This document shows, in pieces, positions 41,517 through 49,773 of a DNA stretch of 64,000 nt. Source of the DNA: Larkinella sp049445795 (GTDB lineage: Bacteria; Bacteroidota; Bacteroidia; Cytophagales; Spirosomataceae). The notes under the pieces are model-generated. The model did no database searches, had not been told where the DNA came from, and worked only from the letters and a program-made list of their open reading frames with translations. How positions within the stretch are numbered: position 1 is the first letter of the stretch; each line of letters starts with the position of its first letter. The stretch is from assembly GCF_049445795.1 (NCBI RefSeq), contig NZ_JBMSDT010000005.1, positions 354,500 through 418,499 on the forward strand, in the 5' to 3' direction. The position numbers and the translations under genes were made by a program.

Positions 41517-43574
41517 TCACTCCCAAACTTCCGTCGGGAACGGTTTTTCCAGCAAATACCGGTAGATAAACCGGGCGGTTTCGGCCTGGGCGTGTTTGCC
41601 TTTGGTGCCAAAACCGTGTCGCGCCCCCGGATAGACCATGAACTCGAAGTGCTTGCCGAGGGTTTCGAGCTTATCGACCAACTGAATGGAATTCTGCATA
41701 TGCACGTTGTCGTCCATCGTGCCGTGCACAATCCGGAGTGTGCCTTTCAACCGGTCGGCGTAGGTCAGCACGGAGCTTTCCTGGTAGCCTTTGGGGTTTT
41801 CGGCGGGCGTATCCATGAAGCGTTCGGTGTATTCGGTGTCGTAAAGTTGCCAGTCCATGACACCGAAGTTGGCAATGCCGTGCGTAAACACGTCGGCGCC
41901 CCGCGTCAGGGCCAGGGCCGTCACGTAACCGCCGTAACTGCCGCCCGTAATGGCTACTTTGCTGGGGTCGACCAAGCCTTTGTCGATCAGCCACTTGACC
42001 ACGGTGCCGTAATCTTCCAGTTCCCATTTGCCTAGATTCCGGTGCATAAAATTCTGACCGGTTTTCCCAAAATGCCCCGACGCCCGGTGGTCGATGGCGA
42101 CTTGCAGCAAACCTTCCTGTGCGTACCATTGCGAAGCCGGTAGGTACGCCCAGCGGTCGTAGACCGAACCGGCGTTGGGTCCACCGTAGATGCTGATCAA
42201 CACCGGGTAGCGTTTGCCAGGATCGAAATTTGTGGGGTATTTGATTGTCACCGGCAATTGAAAACCGTCCGCCGTCGGCACGCGCACCAGTTCGGTCCGG
42301 GCCACGGCAAGCTTGTCGAAATCAGCACCTTTCGCATCGCCCAGCTCGCGAATCAGCTTGCCGGTTTTATCGAGCAACGCCATCTTCGGCGGAGTTTGCA
42401 GGTTGGAGTAGGTGGTGATGAAATAACTGCCGCCGGGTGACACCTGTACCTGGTGGCTGAAGTCGCCGAATGTGAGCCGTTGCAGCCCCTTGCCGTCGAG
42501 TTTTACTTTGTAGAGATCGATCCGGGCCGAATTTTCTTTGCGGGCCGTGAAGTACACCAGCCCGTTTTTTGCGTCGATTTCCGAAATACCCGTGACGGTG
42601 TAGTTTCCGCTCGTCACCGGGTTTTTTAGCTTGCCGTCCATCGTGTGCAGGTACAGGTGCATCCAGCCCGATTCGTCGCTCATCCGGATAAAGTGCTTGC
42701 CGTCGCTCAGGAAATGCACGTTCGTCAGCCAGTCGACCCAGGTTTTCTGGCTCTCGCTGACGAGTTCGGTTTTACGGCCCGAAGCCGGGTCGATGGCAAA
42801 CAGCTTCAGGTTGTCCTGCCCCCGGTTTTTCCACTGCATCCAGAGCGATTTCGAATCCGGCGTCCAGAACGGCGTTCCGAAGTAGTGATCGTCGTTCGGG
42901 GCAAAATCGGCCCAAACCGTCTGGCCGGTCGCGACTTCCACGATGCCCATTTTGACCAGCGGGTTCGGGTCGCCCGATTTCGGATACCGCTGACTTTCCA
43001 GATAACCGTGCTGCCCGACGGCCCCGGCAATCGGAAAAACCGGCACCTTCGCTTCGTCGAACCGCATGAAAGCCAGGTACTTGCTATCCGGCGACCACCA
43101 GAACGCTTTGTGCTGCGTACTCCGGCCTAACACTTCCTCCCAATACAACCAGGCCGCGTAGCCGTTGTAAACCGTCTCGGAGCCGTCGCTGGTCAGGCGT
43201 TTTTCCTGGTTATCCGTCAGATTTTTGAGGTAGAGATCTTTGCTTTCGCGGGTGAACGCCAGCCATTTACCGTCGGGCGAAAACGTAGGATTTTGCCCTC
43301 CTTCTCCCGTGAGGGCCGATGTAGGCGGGTAGATCTTCCAGTCGCCTTTGGGTTGATAGTCACTTTCCTGGCCGGTTTTTACATCGACCGCGTACTCTTT
43401 CTGGTTTTTAACCAACAAATAATGCGAATCGTCGGCCCAGCCCCGGACGGTCGGTAACAGTTTCAACAAGCCGGTTTTTTCCGATCCGAATACCTGGGCT
43501 GCGGAAAAAGGCTGTTTTTGAGCGATTAAAGGGGAGGCAAGCAGGAAAAACGACAAAAAAATCGAAAAGCGCAT
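41517..43574 (-). CDS. Dipeptidyl-peptidase IV-type serine peptidase (S9 family)
   Basis: A 685-residue exported peptidase with leader MRFSIFLSFFLLASPLIA. The N-terminal two thirds is the eight-bladed DPPIV_N propeller, with the EE-type segment YWEEVLGRSTQHKAFWWSPD. The catalytic domain has the nucleophile in ITGGSYGGYVTALAL, the Asp in GTMDDNVHMQNS and the His in YPGARHGFGTKG. DPP IV cleaves X-Pro or X-Ala dipeptides from peptide N-termini in the periplasm. The length is slightly shorter than most DPP IV (about 720). Alone on its strand. Confidence 0.93.
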   Translation of the reverse strand: MRFSIFLSFFLLASPLIAQKQPFSAAQVFGSEKTGLLKLLPTVRGWADDSHYLLVKNQKEYAVDVKTGQESDYQPKGDWKIYPPTSALTGEGGQNPTFSPDGKWLAFTRESKDLYLKNLTDNQEKRLTSDGSETVYNGYAAWLYWEEVLGRSTQHKAFWWSPDSKYLAFMRFDEAKVPVFPIAGAVGQHGYLESQRYPKSGDPNPLVKMGIVEVATGQTVWADFAPNDDHYFGTPFWTPDSKSLWMQWKNRGQDNLKLFAIDPASGRKTELVSESQKTWVDWLTNVHFLSDGKHFIRMSDESGWMHLYLHTMDGKLKNPVTSGNYTVTGISEIDAKNGLVYFTARKENSARIDLYKVKLDGKGLQRLTFGDFSHQVQVSPGGSYFITTYSNLQTPPKMALLDKTGKLIRELGDAKGADFDKLAVARTELVRVPTADGFQLPVTIKYPTNFDPGKRYPVLISIYGGPNAGSVYDRWAYLPASQWYAQEGLLQVAIDHRASGHFGKTGQNFMHRNLGKWELEDYGTVVKWLIDKGLVDPSKVAITGGSYGGYVTALALTRGADVFTHGIANFGVMDWQLYDTEYTERFMDTPAENPKGYQESSVLTYADRLKGTLRIVHGTMDDNVHMQNSIQLVDKLETLGKHFEFMVYPGARHGFGTKGKHAQAETARFIYRYLLEKPFPTEVWE

Positions 43575-43743
43575 GAAAAGCCGAATCGTTTAGGTTGATG
43601 AAAAGCCCGGTTTTGTTCGGGCCGACAAAAATTAATGATTTTTGCCATAAAACCAATACCGATTCGACACACCAACTCGGCCCGGCGCAGGATAGCCCGG
43701 ACAAAGACGGGGTGTGTTCAGTCGTCGGGAATAAAGAGCGCCC

Positions 43744-43992
43744 TTATTGTTTGACCGCGATCTGCGAACTGGTCAGGGCTTTGATTTCGTCGTCCAGCAC
43801 GGTTTTCAGAATCGTCAGCACATCAGCCGCCAGCAGTTTTTCGCCATCGTCGACGAAGCGGGTGTACGATTCATACAAAATCTGGCAACGGCGCTCGAAG
43901 CGCGTCGAAGGCGTTAGGGAAATGGTCGTAGCCTGGCCTTTGAATTGTCCAGCAATAATTGTTTCTCGGGTTTTGGTAAAGAGGTTCATCAT
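43744..43992 (-). CDS. Small hypothetical protein
   Basis: An 82-residue frame with two adjacent ATGs (MMNLFTKTRETIIAGQFKGQ). The product is charged, with no leader or membrane segment, and an alpha-helical second half (RRCQILYESYTRFVDDGEKL). No family is recognised. It is called because its composition looks like a real soluble protein and it has sensible spacing; an overlapping plus-strand frame does not. Confidence 0.5.
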   Translation of the reverse strand: MMNLFTKTRETIIAGQFKGQATTISLTPSTRFERRCQILYESYTRFVDDGEKLLAADVLTILKTVLDDEIKALTSSQIAVKQ

Positions 43993-44292
43993 CTAGGTAG
44001 AATTAGGAAAGCATCTCGCTTCGGGGGCGTTTAGGGGATCAATCAAACTATTGCTTGTGCAAGTTATATTTTTTTAGCAAAAACTATTCATGCGACGTCC
44101 TAATTATCGTTCAGAGCAAGTCTTATGCCAGTTTCGGAGCAATTTTGCCGGGATTGCACAGTGGCTGATCGAAACTTTTCTGTGAAATTGGCCGGGAATC
44201 ATGTTGTTTATCAGCAGACTGTGTATCTTCAGTCTGTTGTCCCTGTCGATACGAGGGACGTGTTGATTCCTTTTTACCAAAACCTTACATCC
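43993..44292. other. 300-bp intergenic region upstream of the YceI gene
   Basis: Divergent spacer between the small hypothetical gene and yceI. TGTATCTTCAGTC near 44220 contains TATCTTCA, two bases from the -7 consensus, and could be the yceI promoter. Nothing else was recognised. Confidence 0.35.
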
Positions 44293-44862
44293 ATGAAAAA
44301 GCTCACCTGCCTGGCGGTTTCGCTGCTTCTTTCGGCCGCTTCTTTCGCCCAAACCTGGACGGTCGACAAAGCCCACGCCAAAGTCGGTTTTACGGTCACG
44401 CACCTGCTGGTGTCGGATGTCGACGGAAATTTCAAGACGTTCGACGCTAAAATAACATCCTCAAAACCCGATTTCACCGACGCCGTGGTGGAATTGACCG
44501 CCGATGTCAACAGCATCGATACCGACAACGACCGGCGCGATGCGGATTTAAAGAGCGAAAAGTATTTCGATGCCGCCAAGTTTCCGACGCTGACCTTCAA
44601 AAGTACCTCATTTCAGAAAGTGGAAGGCAAAAAGTACAAAGTGACCGGCAACCTGACGATGCACGGCGTGACGAAACCGGTGACGCTGGACGTTACGCTC
44701 AACGGCCCGATTACGCACCCAATGAACAAGAAGGAAATCGCCGGTTTCAAAATCGCCGGGGAACTCAAACGCTCCGATTTCGGCATCGGAACCGGCACGC
44801 CCGTGGCCGTCGTCAGCGAAGAAGTGACCATTCGGGCCAATGCCGAGTTTATCAAGAATTGA
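44293..44862 (+). CDS. YceI-family periplasmic lipid-binding protein
   Basis: A 189-residue exported protein with leader MKKLTCLAVSLLLSAASFAQ; the ATG at 44293 is chosen because it opens the leader. The mature part begins TWTVDKAHAKVGFTVTHLLV, the YceI start (W-x-h-D-x-x-H-S/A-x-h-x-F), and has the IDTDNDRRDADLKSEKYFD and FPTLTFKST blocks. YceI proteins are extended beta-barrels that bind isoprenoid chains. A clear intrinsic terminator follows 30 bp past the stop. Its function here is otherwise unknown. Confidence 0.93.
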   Translation: MKKLTCLAVSLLLSAASFAQTWTVDKAHAKVGFTVTHLLVSDVDGNFKTFDAKITSSKPDFTDAVVELTADVNSIDTDNDRRDADLKSEKYFDAAKFPTLTFKSTSFQKVEGKKYKVTGNLTMHGVTKPVTLDVTLNGPITHPMNKKEIAGFKIAGELKRSDFGIGTGTPVAVVSEEVTIRANAEFIKN

Positions 44863-44892
44863 GTAAATACCAGCCCAAACGCTAAAGAACCC

Positions 44893-44922
44893 GGACAAGC
44901 CCATCACAGGCTTGTCCTTTTT
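44893..44922 (+). terminator. Intrinsic terminator after the YceI gene
   Basis: A 9-bp stem GGACAAGCC / GGCTTGTCC, loop CATCACA, then TTTTT. It immediately precedes the promoter of the next gene. Confidence 0.92.
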
Positions 44923-44924
44923 AT

Positions 44925-44932
44925 TAGTTTTG
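44925..44932 (+). promoter_or_regulatory. -7 promoter element for the lactonase gene
   Basis: TAGTTTTG exactly matches TAnnTTTG. The ATG is 23 bp further. No TTTG is found at the -33 position. Confidence 0.6.
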
Positions 44933-44954
44933 CGATCATATTCCTCCTTAACGC

Positions 44955-46079
44955 ATGAAAAAACTAGTCACGTTAACCACCCTGCTCCTGAGCTCTATGG
45001 TCCATGCCCAATCCCCCAAAGAAATTATGTATGTCGGTACGTACTCGACACGCGGCAGCGAAGGTATTTATGTACTGGAATTCGATCGCGCGAAGGGGAC
45101 ATTGACGCAGATTCAGACGATTTCCAACGCCAAAAGTCCGTCGTTTCTGGCGATTCACCCCACCGGGCAGTACCTGTATTCGGTCAACGAAGCAGCCGCC
45201 AATTCGGGCGGTGTCAGTTCCTACGCCATTGAACCCAAAACCGGCAAGCTGACGATGCTGAACAAGGAATCCTCGCACGGACGCGGTCCCTGCCACATCG
45301 CCGTCGACCAGACCGGCAAGCTGGCGTTCGTTTCCAATTACGGCGGAGGGACGTTTACCGTGCTGCCGATTAAAGCCGATGGCTCGTTCGGCCCCGCCAC
45401 CGACACGCTTAAGTATGAAGGCAAAGGCCCGAATGCCCAGCGGCAGGAAAAACCGCACATTCACTCGGCTACGGTTTCGCCCAACAACCGCTTCGTGTAC
45501 GTCTGTGACCTCGGCACCGACAAGATTTACATTTACGAATTCGATCTGGCGACCGGTAAAGTAAAACCGGCCGCGACGCCCTTCGCCAGCGTGTCGCCCG
45601 GTTCGGGGCCGCGCCATCTTGCCATCCATCCGAACGGAAAATACCTGTACGCAGTCGAAGAACTGACCTCCACTGTGGCCGTGTTCGCGCTCAACAGCAA
45701 AACCGGCGCGCTGACGCTGCTGCAGGACAATGTCAAAACGCTCCCGGACGATTTTACGGATAAAAACACCAGCGCCGACATTCATACCGACCCGAACGGT
45801 AAATTCCTGTACCAGTCGAACCGGGGGTACAACGCGCTGGCCATGCTGTCGATTGCCAACGACGGCAAGGTGACGCTGCTCGGCCAGCAGCCGACCGAGG
45901 GCAAAACGCCCCGCAACTTCCTGATCGACCCGAAAGGCGAATACGTTTTTGCGGCCAACCAGGACACTGACAATATCGTCGTGTACAAACTCGACAACAA
46001 AACCGGCAAACTGACGCCGACCGGTACGCAGGTGAACGTTCCGTCGCCGGTTTGTCTCAAACTGTTTACGGTGAAATGA
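44955..46079 (+). CDS. Exported lactonase-family beta-propeller (YbhE-like)
   Basis: A 374-residue secreted seven-bladed propeller with leader MKKLVTLTTLLLSSMVHA. It has the 6-phosphogluconolactonase (YbhE/Pgl) repeats: MYVGTYSTRGSEGIYVLEFD, PSFLAIHPTGQYLYSVNE, CHIAVDQTGKLAFVSNYGGG, and GPRHLAIHPNGKYLYAVEE. The His and Asn/Glu at the blade tops are those of the family. The periplasmic leader means that the substrate is probably not the cytoplasmic 6-phosphogluconolactone; it may be another lactone. It has its own promoter and converges on the A-PCP-TE gene with 46 bp between. Confidence 0.9.
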   Translation: MKKLVTLTTLLLSSMVHAQSPKEIMYVGTYSTRGSEGIYVLEFDRAKGTLTQIQTISNAKSPSFLAIHPTGQYLYSVNEAAANSGGVSSYAIEPKTGKLTMLNKESSHGRGPCHIAVDQTGKLAFVSNYGGGTFTVLPIKADGSFGPATDTLKYEGKGPNAQRQEKPHIHSATVSPNNRFVYVCDLGTDKIYIYEFDLATGKVKPAATPFASVSPGSGPRHLAIHPNGKYLYAVEELTSTVAVFALNSKTGALTLLQDNVKTLPDDFTDKNTSADIHTDPNGKFLYQSNRGYNALAMLSIANDGKVTLLGQQPTEGKTPRNFLIDPKGEYVFAANQDTDNIVVYKLDNKTGKLTPTGTQVNVPSPVCLKLFTVK

Positions 46080-46125
46080 CGTCGTTTGAAAAACCGCACT
46101 GGCAAAAGCGTTGAAGGAATAGGAG

Positions 46126-48675
46126 TCAAACCGGCGAATTCCTGGGTATCAAAAATTCGCTGACGGCGGCTCCAATGACATAACTATTGACCGAGTTCAG
46201 CACCTGGTCGTGGTTGGCGTCGAGCACGTGCTCCTCAAACTGGGCGTTCGTGTACGGTTTCCAGCCAAAATCGGGGCGGATCTCGTACTGAAACGCCGAC
46301 GAATCGCTCGCCCGGAACAACAGAATCGGGCAGGAAACCGGTGTCTCGACCCGAATGGCCCGGACATACTGCCCGACCGCCGAAAAACAAGCCTCCTGCC
46401 AGTTCGCGGAGGACGTGGTTCCAACGGGGATGTCGGGTTTTGCGACGAACCGCTTCTGATACCGGTTCACGGCCCGCTGCCAGCTTGCCCGCCAGTGGAC
46501 GGACGGATCAGCTTGCAGCCCCGCCAGGACCTTTCGCCCGATGCGCCCGGCATCCTTCCGCAGCGATTCCCCGAATGTGACGCGCCGGTACAGGGGCGTG
46601 TCGAGCAACACCAGCCGACGCAAAGCCGGTTTTCCTGCTTGCTCCAGCGCCAGCGCAACCCGGTAAGCCACCAGCCCGCCAAACGAAAAACCGATCAGCA
46701 CACGGTCGGCAGATTCGGCAACGACCTGTGCGATTTCCTGAATCAACGTCAGAAACGGAATCAGCTCGCCCTCGGCCGTATACGGCTCGTAATGAACGAA
46801 ATACAGATTACTCAGCCGGTTCAGTGAGCTTTCGATCCAGCGATACATGCGCCGGTCGCCGGGCAGGGGCGGAATGAAATACACCGATGGGCGATGCGGC
46901 TCGGGCTCGTTCAACGGGATGCACTGAACCGGCTGCTGCCCGTGGCCCGCTACGTACTGCGCCAGCGCTTTGGGGCTGGTGTACGAGAAAGCGACCTGCA
47001 CAGGGAACGTTTTGCAAAGCCGGTTTTCCAGGTGTGCCAGGCAACTTTCGGCGGTCAGCGAATCGCCACCCAGGTCCTGGAAAAAGTCGTCGTAGGCCGA
47101 CACCTCCTGCTTTAGGCCCAGTTCCTGCCGCCAGATGGATTGAATGAGGAATACCAAATCCGGTCTTTCGTTTTCCACAATCCGGACCGGCTGCCGGGCC
47201 TCAATTTCGGGCCAGGTTGCCAGCCGCGTCCGGTCTACTTTCCCGGTTTTGGTCAGCGGCAGGGCGTCGAGCAGCACATAGCGGTCGGGGCACATGAGGG
47301 CGGGCAACCGTTGCGCCAGCGAGCGCCGGAGCCGCGATTCGTCAAAACCGGGTTCGACACACAAAAAGGCTTTCAGCAAAGGACGGTCGGCGGAACGGGT
47401 GTCGTACACGACGGCGGCATTCAGCACGCCCGGTTCGCCTTTGAGTTCCTGTTCCACCTGAATCAGACTTACTTTCTGTCCGTTAATCTTAACCACAAAA
47501 TCGGTCCGGCCGCACCAGAACAGATAACCATTATCATCCAGAAAACCCAGGTCGCCGGTGGCGTACTGCACCCAGCCGTCGGCATCAACCCAGTAAGCAC
47601 GTTGGGTCGCATCCGGCCGGTTCGGATAGGCCGACGGAATGTGCCGGGCCGTTACCACGATCTCGCCCATGTGCTTCGGTGGTAGCTGTTCCCCGGTTTC
47701 GGAACGGATTGATACCGCCCGACCGACGACTGGTTTTCCCACCGAAAACAACGCATCCGAAACCGGCGTATCGACCCGGATTTTGTGTTCGGAAATGGTC
47801 CGGGTTTCCGTGGTCGCGTAGGCCACTTGCAGGACCGTGTTGGCCGGAAAGCGGTCTTGAAAACCGGTAATATCGTCGGGCCGCACGGGCTCGGCTCCGA
47901 TGGACAGCATTCGCAGGCCTGTCAGGTTTTTCAAATCCGGTCCGGTTTTTAACAAGGCTCGAAACGTGCTGACCGACAGGCTGCTGAACGAAATGTGCTG
48001 CTGTTGCCAGAACGTCGGCAATGACAGGACACCCGCCGTTTTCAGGTCGTGAAACACCACCGTCGCGCCCGTCAGCAGGGCCGGAAAAAGACAGGCCAGC
48101 GACGCACTGAATTCGAGCGAAAAGAGCAGGTCAATCCGGTCGGTATGCGAAATATGGTTGTCAGCAATTTGCCGCAAGGTGTCGGTTAATACACTCTGGT
48201 GCGAATGAATCACCTGCTTGGGCGCGCCCGTACTGCCTGAGGTTGTAAAGAGGCAAAACGCATCCGTCGGGCGGACCACCGGACATAAATCTGTGTCACG
48301 ATCGACTGGTTCCAGCGCAGCAGGTGTCAGGGTTATCCGCCTGGATTGCTCCGAAAACCGGATTGAAAAGTCGCTGATGACAACCGCACCTTCCGGCAGC
48401 AAATCGGGCAGTTCGCCCACCGGTAGCCGAACCGAATGGTAGTAATTGCCCGACAGTAGCACGCCCAGTAAAGCCACGACGTGTTCGACCGGATCAGTGA
48501 GAAAAACCGGAATGCATGTCTGGTAAACCCTCCGATTTATTAAGGCCTTCGCATACTGCGTAGCCCGTCGAAACAAAGCCTCGTATGAAACCACCCGGTT
48601 GCCGTCGACCAGGGCTGTCTGGTTTGGGTCGCGCCGGACGACCGCCGTCCAGCGTAACCGGAACTCATCGTTCAT
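46126..48675 (-). CDS. Stand-alone A-PCP-TE synthetase (NRPS-like, non-alpha-amino-acid A domain)
   Basis: An 849-residue single module from the ATG at 48673-48675 (a GTG lies two codons upstream). The adenylation domain (about 1-490) has A3 FTTSGSTGAPKQVIHSH, an A5-like YATTET, A7 YATGDLGF, A8 GRTDFVVKINGQKVS and A10 LPLTKTGKVDR with catalytic K479. Aligning the A4 core gives F-S-A-S where amino-acid-activating domains have F-D-A-S, so the substrate-amine-binding Asp is Ser190. The PCP has LGGDS with S539; the TE has IGFSFGGL with S664 and a His in DANHDQVL. There is no condensation domain. This A-T-TE order is that of arylpyruvate-dimerising synthetases, which is a possibility only. Its start overlaps the upstream GNAT gene by 11 bp. 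Confidence 0.85.
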   Translation of the reverse strand: MNDEFRLRWTAVVRRDPNQTALVDGNRVVSYEALFRRATQYAKALINRRVYQTCIPVFLTDPVEHVVALLGVLLSGNYYHSVRLPVGELPDLLPEGAVVISDFSIRFSEQSRRITLTPAALEPVDRDTDLCPVVRPTDAFCLFTTSGSTGAPKQVIHSHQSVLTDTLRQIADNHISHTDRIDLLFSLEFSASLACLFPALLTGATVVFHDLKTAGVLSLPTFWQQQHISFSSLSVSTFRALLKTGPDLKNLTGLRMLSIGAEPVRPDDITGFQDRFPANTVLQVAYATTETRTISEHKIRVDTPVSDALFSVGKPVVGRAVSIRSETGEQLPPKHMGEIVVTARHIPSAYPNRPDATQRAYWVDADGWVQYATGDLGFLDDNGYLFWCGRTDFVVKINGQKVSLIQVEQELKGEPGVLNAAVVYDTRSADRPLLKAFLCVEPGFDESRLRRSLAQRLPALMCPDRYVLLDALPLTKTGKVDRTRLATWPEIEARQPVRIVENERPDLVFLIQSIWRQELGLKQEVSAYDDFFQDLGGDSLTAESCLAHLENRLCKTFPVQVAFSYTSPKALAQYVAGHGQQPVQCIPLNEPEPHRPSVYFIPPLPGDRRMYRWIESSLNRLSNLYFVHYEPYTAEGELIPFLTLIQEIAQVVAESADRVLIGFSFGGLVAYRVALALEQAGKPALRRLVLLDTPLYRRVTFGESLRKDAGRIGRKVLAGLQADPSVHWRASWQRAVNRYQKRFVAKPDIPVGTTSSANWQEACFSAVGQYVRAIRVETPVSCPILLFRASDSSAFQYEIRPDFGWKPYTNAQFEEHVLDANHDQVLNSVNSYVIGAAVSEFLIPRNSPV

Positions 48676-49432
48676 ACACACGGTAGCATTTATACGGTAG
48701 CAGCCCGACGCGCAGCATGTTCCGGTAGCTGGCCCCCCCTTCGTAGGCCCACGAAATCACGCTCCGGGCGTTTTGCGCATTCGACCAGTTCAAGCGCGTC
48801 ACGAGGGCCGTTGTGTGGTAGCCGTTGTTGCGAAATGTGGGCAGAATAGCTCCTCCCGCCAGAAAAAAATGCCCGTCTGAACCGTACAAAACCGCAATCC
48901 CGACCGGGTCGCTACCGTTGGTGACCCGAAACAAACCCAGGTTCGGTCGGCCCAGCAGTTGCCGGAAATTGGTTACGACGGTTTTGGGGTTTTTCTGTTC
49001 GGATTCAAAGGCGGTCAGGTAATCCTCGGTAAAGGCAGCAATCGTCTGGCCGCAAACCGGTTCGAGTTGCAGGTTCGCCGTTGCTGGCATTGGTCGGAGC
49101 CGACGAATAGGGTCCTGAACCGCCATAAGCCGTTCTTTCAGCACATAACCCTGGTTGGTTAAAAATCGGTAGTGATCGTCTTGGCTGAGCGCTTCGTCGA
49201 CGAGCAGTTTGTGATGGTCAATCTGTCGGCTGGCGTAAAACGTCTGCGCATGTTCAAGCACATCATCCAATTGTGCGGGTTCGTGGCAAACGCAGTAATT
49301 GAAGTAGCCAACGTCCGTGAACGAGAGCAGCAAATGGCTGGCGTGCGACTCAACACTGATTTTATCGGCATTACCGGCCACACCGGCATAACACCGAAGT
49401 CGTTCGATGTCGTAGGTAAAAAATAACTCCAT
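48665..49432 (-). CDS. GNAT-like acyltransferase coupled to the A-PCP-TE gene
   Basis: A 255-residue soluble protein. The N-terminal half is mixed (LLLSFTDVGYFNYCVCHEPA, RFLTNQGYVLKERL). The C-terminal half looks like a GNAT acetyltransferase: PVGIAVLYGSDGHFFLAGGA, then ILPTFRNNGYHTTAL as the acetyl-CoA pyrophosphate-binding loop (Q/R-x-x-G-x-G/A is degenerate here: R-N-N-G-Y-H). The stop codon lies inside the next reading frame (48665-48667, while the synthetase begins at 48675), so translation is probably coupled. Together they form a two-gene unit with no other biosynthetic partner. Confidence 0.7.
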   Translation of the reverse strand: MELFFTYDIERLRCYAGVAGNADKISVESHASHLLLSFTDVGYFNYCVCHEPAQLDDVLEHAQTFYASRQIDHHKLLVDEALSQDDHYRFLTNQGYVLKERLMAVQDPIRRLRPMPATANLQLEPVCGQTIAAFTEDYLTAFESEQKNPKTVVTNFRQLLGRPNLGLFRVTNGSDPVGIAVLYGSDGHFFLAGGAILPTFRNNGYHTTALVTRLNWSNAQNARSVISWAYEGGASYRNMLRVGLLPYKCYRVYER

Positions 49433-49589
49433 ACACGTGTTAACGGAGGTTTAGGAACAGATGGCGGCTTAGAACCAAGCATTAAGGCTACGAAATAAAG
49501 AAAACGGTTACAGATACCGGGCCAATTCACGAAAAGATTTTGAAAAATTTTACCGCCATTTTTCAATCGTGAAACTTTACCGCCGGAAT

Positions 49590-49699
49590 TACGTTTTAAG
49601 GATATAACTCATCTGAAGGAAGGATATTGACGGAAACGTGGACTATCCTTACCAACAGATGAATTCAAAAGCCAGATGAATAGCATCATCTGGCTTTTT
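49590..49699 (+). ncRNA. Structured RNA with intrinsic terminator (leader or small RNA)
   Basis: TACGTTTT at 49590-49597 resembles a -7 element. Just after it, three nested stems form: P1 TCATCTG (49609-49615) with CAGATGA (49656-49662); P2 AAGGATA (49620-49626) with TATCCTT (49644-49650); P3 ACG-GAAA-CGT (49630-49639), a GNRA tetraloop. Then GCCAGATGA (49671-49679) and TCATCTGGC (49686-49694) with a T run make a terminator. P1 strands are copies of the terminator strands, so each can pair with the other's partner, the layout of attenuators and riboswitches. It does not match a riboswitch class that I know. It lies upstream of the GH18 gene but a separate possible promoter is between them. 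Confidence 0.6.
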
Positions 49700-49773
49700 G
49701 TTTGCCGTCTACCGGTTTGCGTCTCTCGTCGTGGGTATTAATTTTACGGTTTAAGACCATAACTAACCTACGG

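Noticed and set aside
43595..43996. A plus-strand frame of 133 codons opposite the small hypothetical gene.
   Set aside because: It overlaps the DPP IV upstream region and the minus-strand gene, and the product looks like random translation.
46126..49432. A larger biosynthetic gene cluster around the A-PCP-TE gene.
   Set aside because: Flanking genes (exported lactonase, GH18) are separately promoted and show no biosynthetic enzymes, regulators or transport genes; only the two-gene unit is supported.
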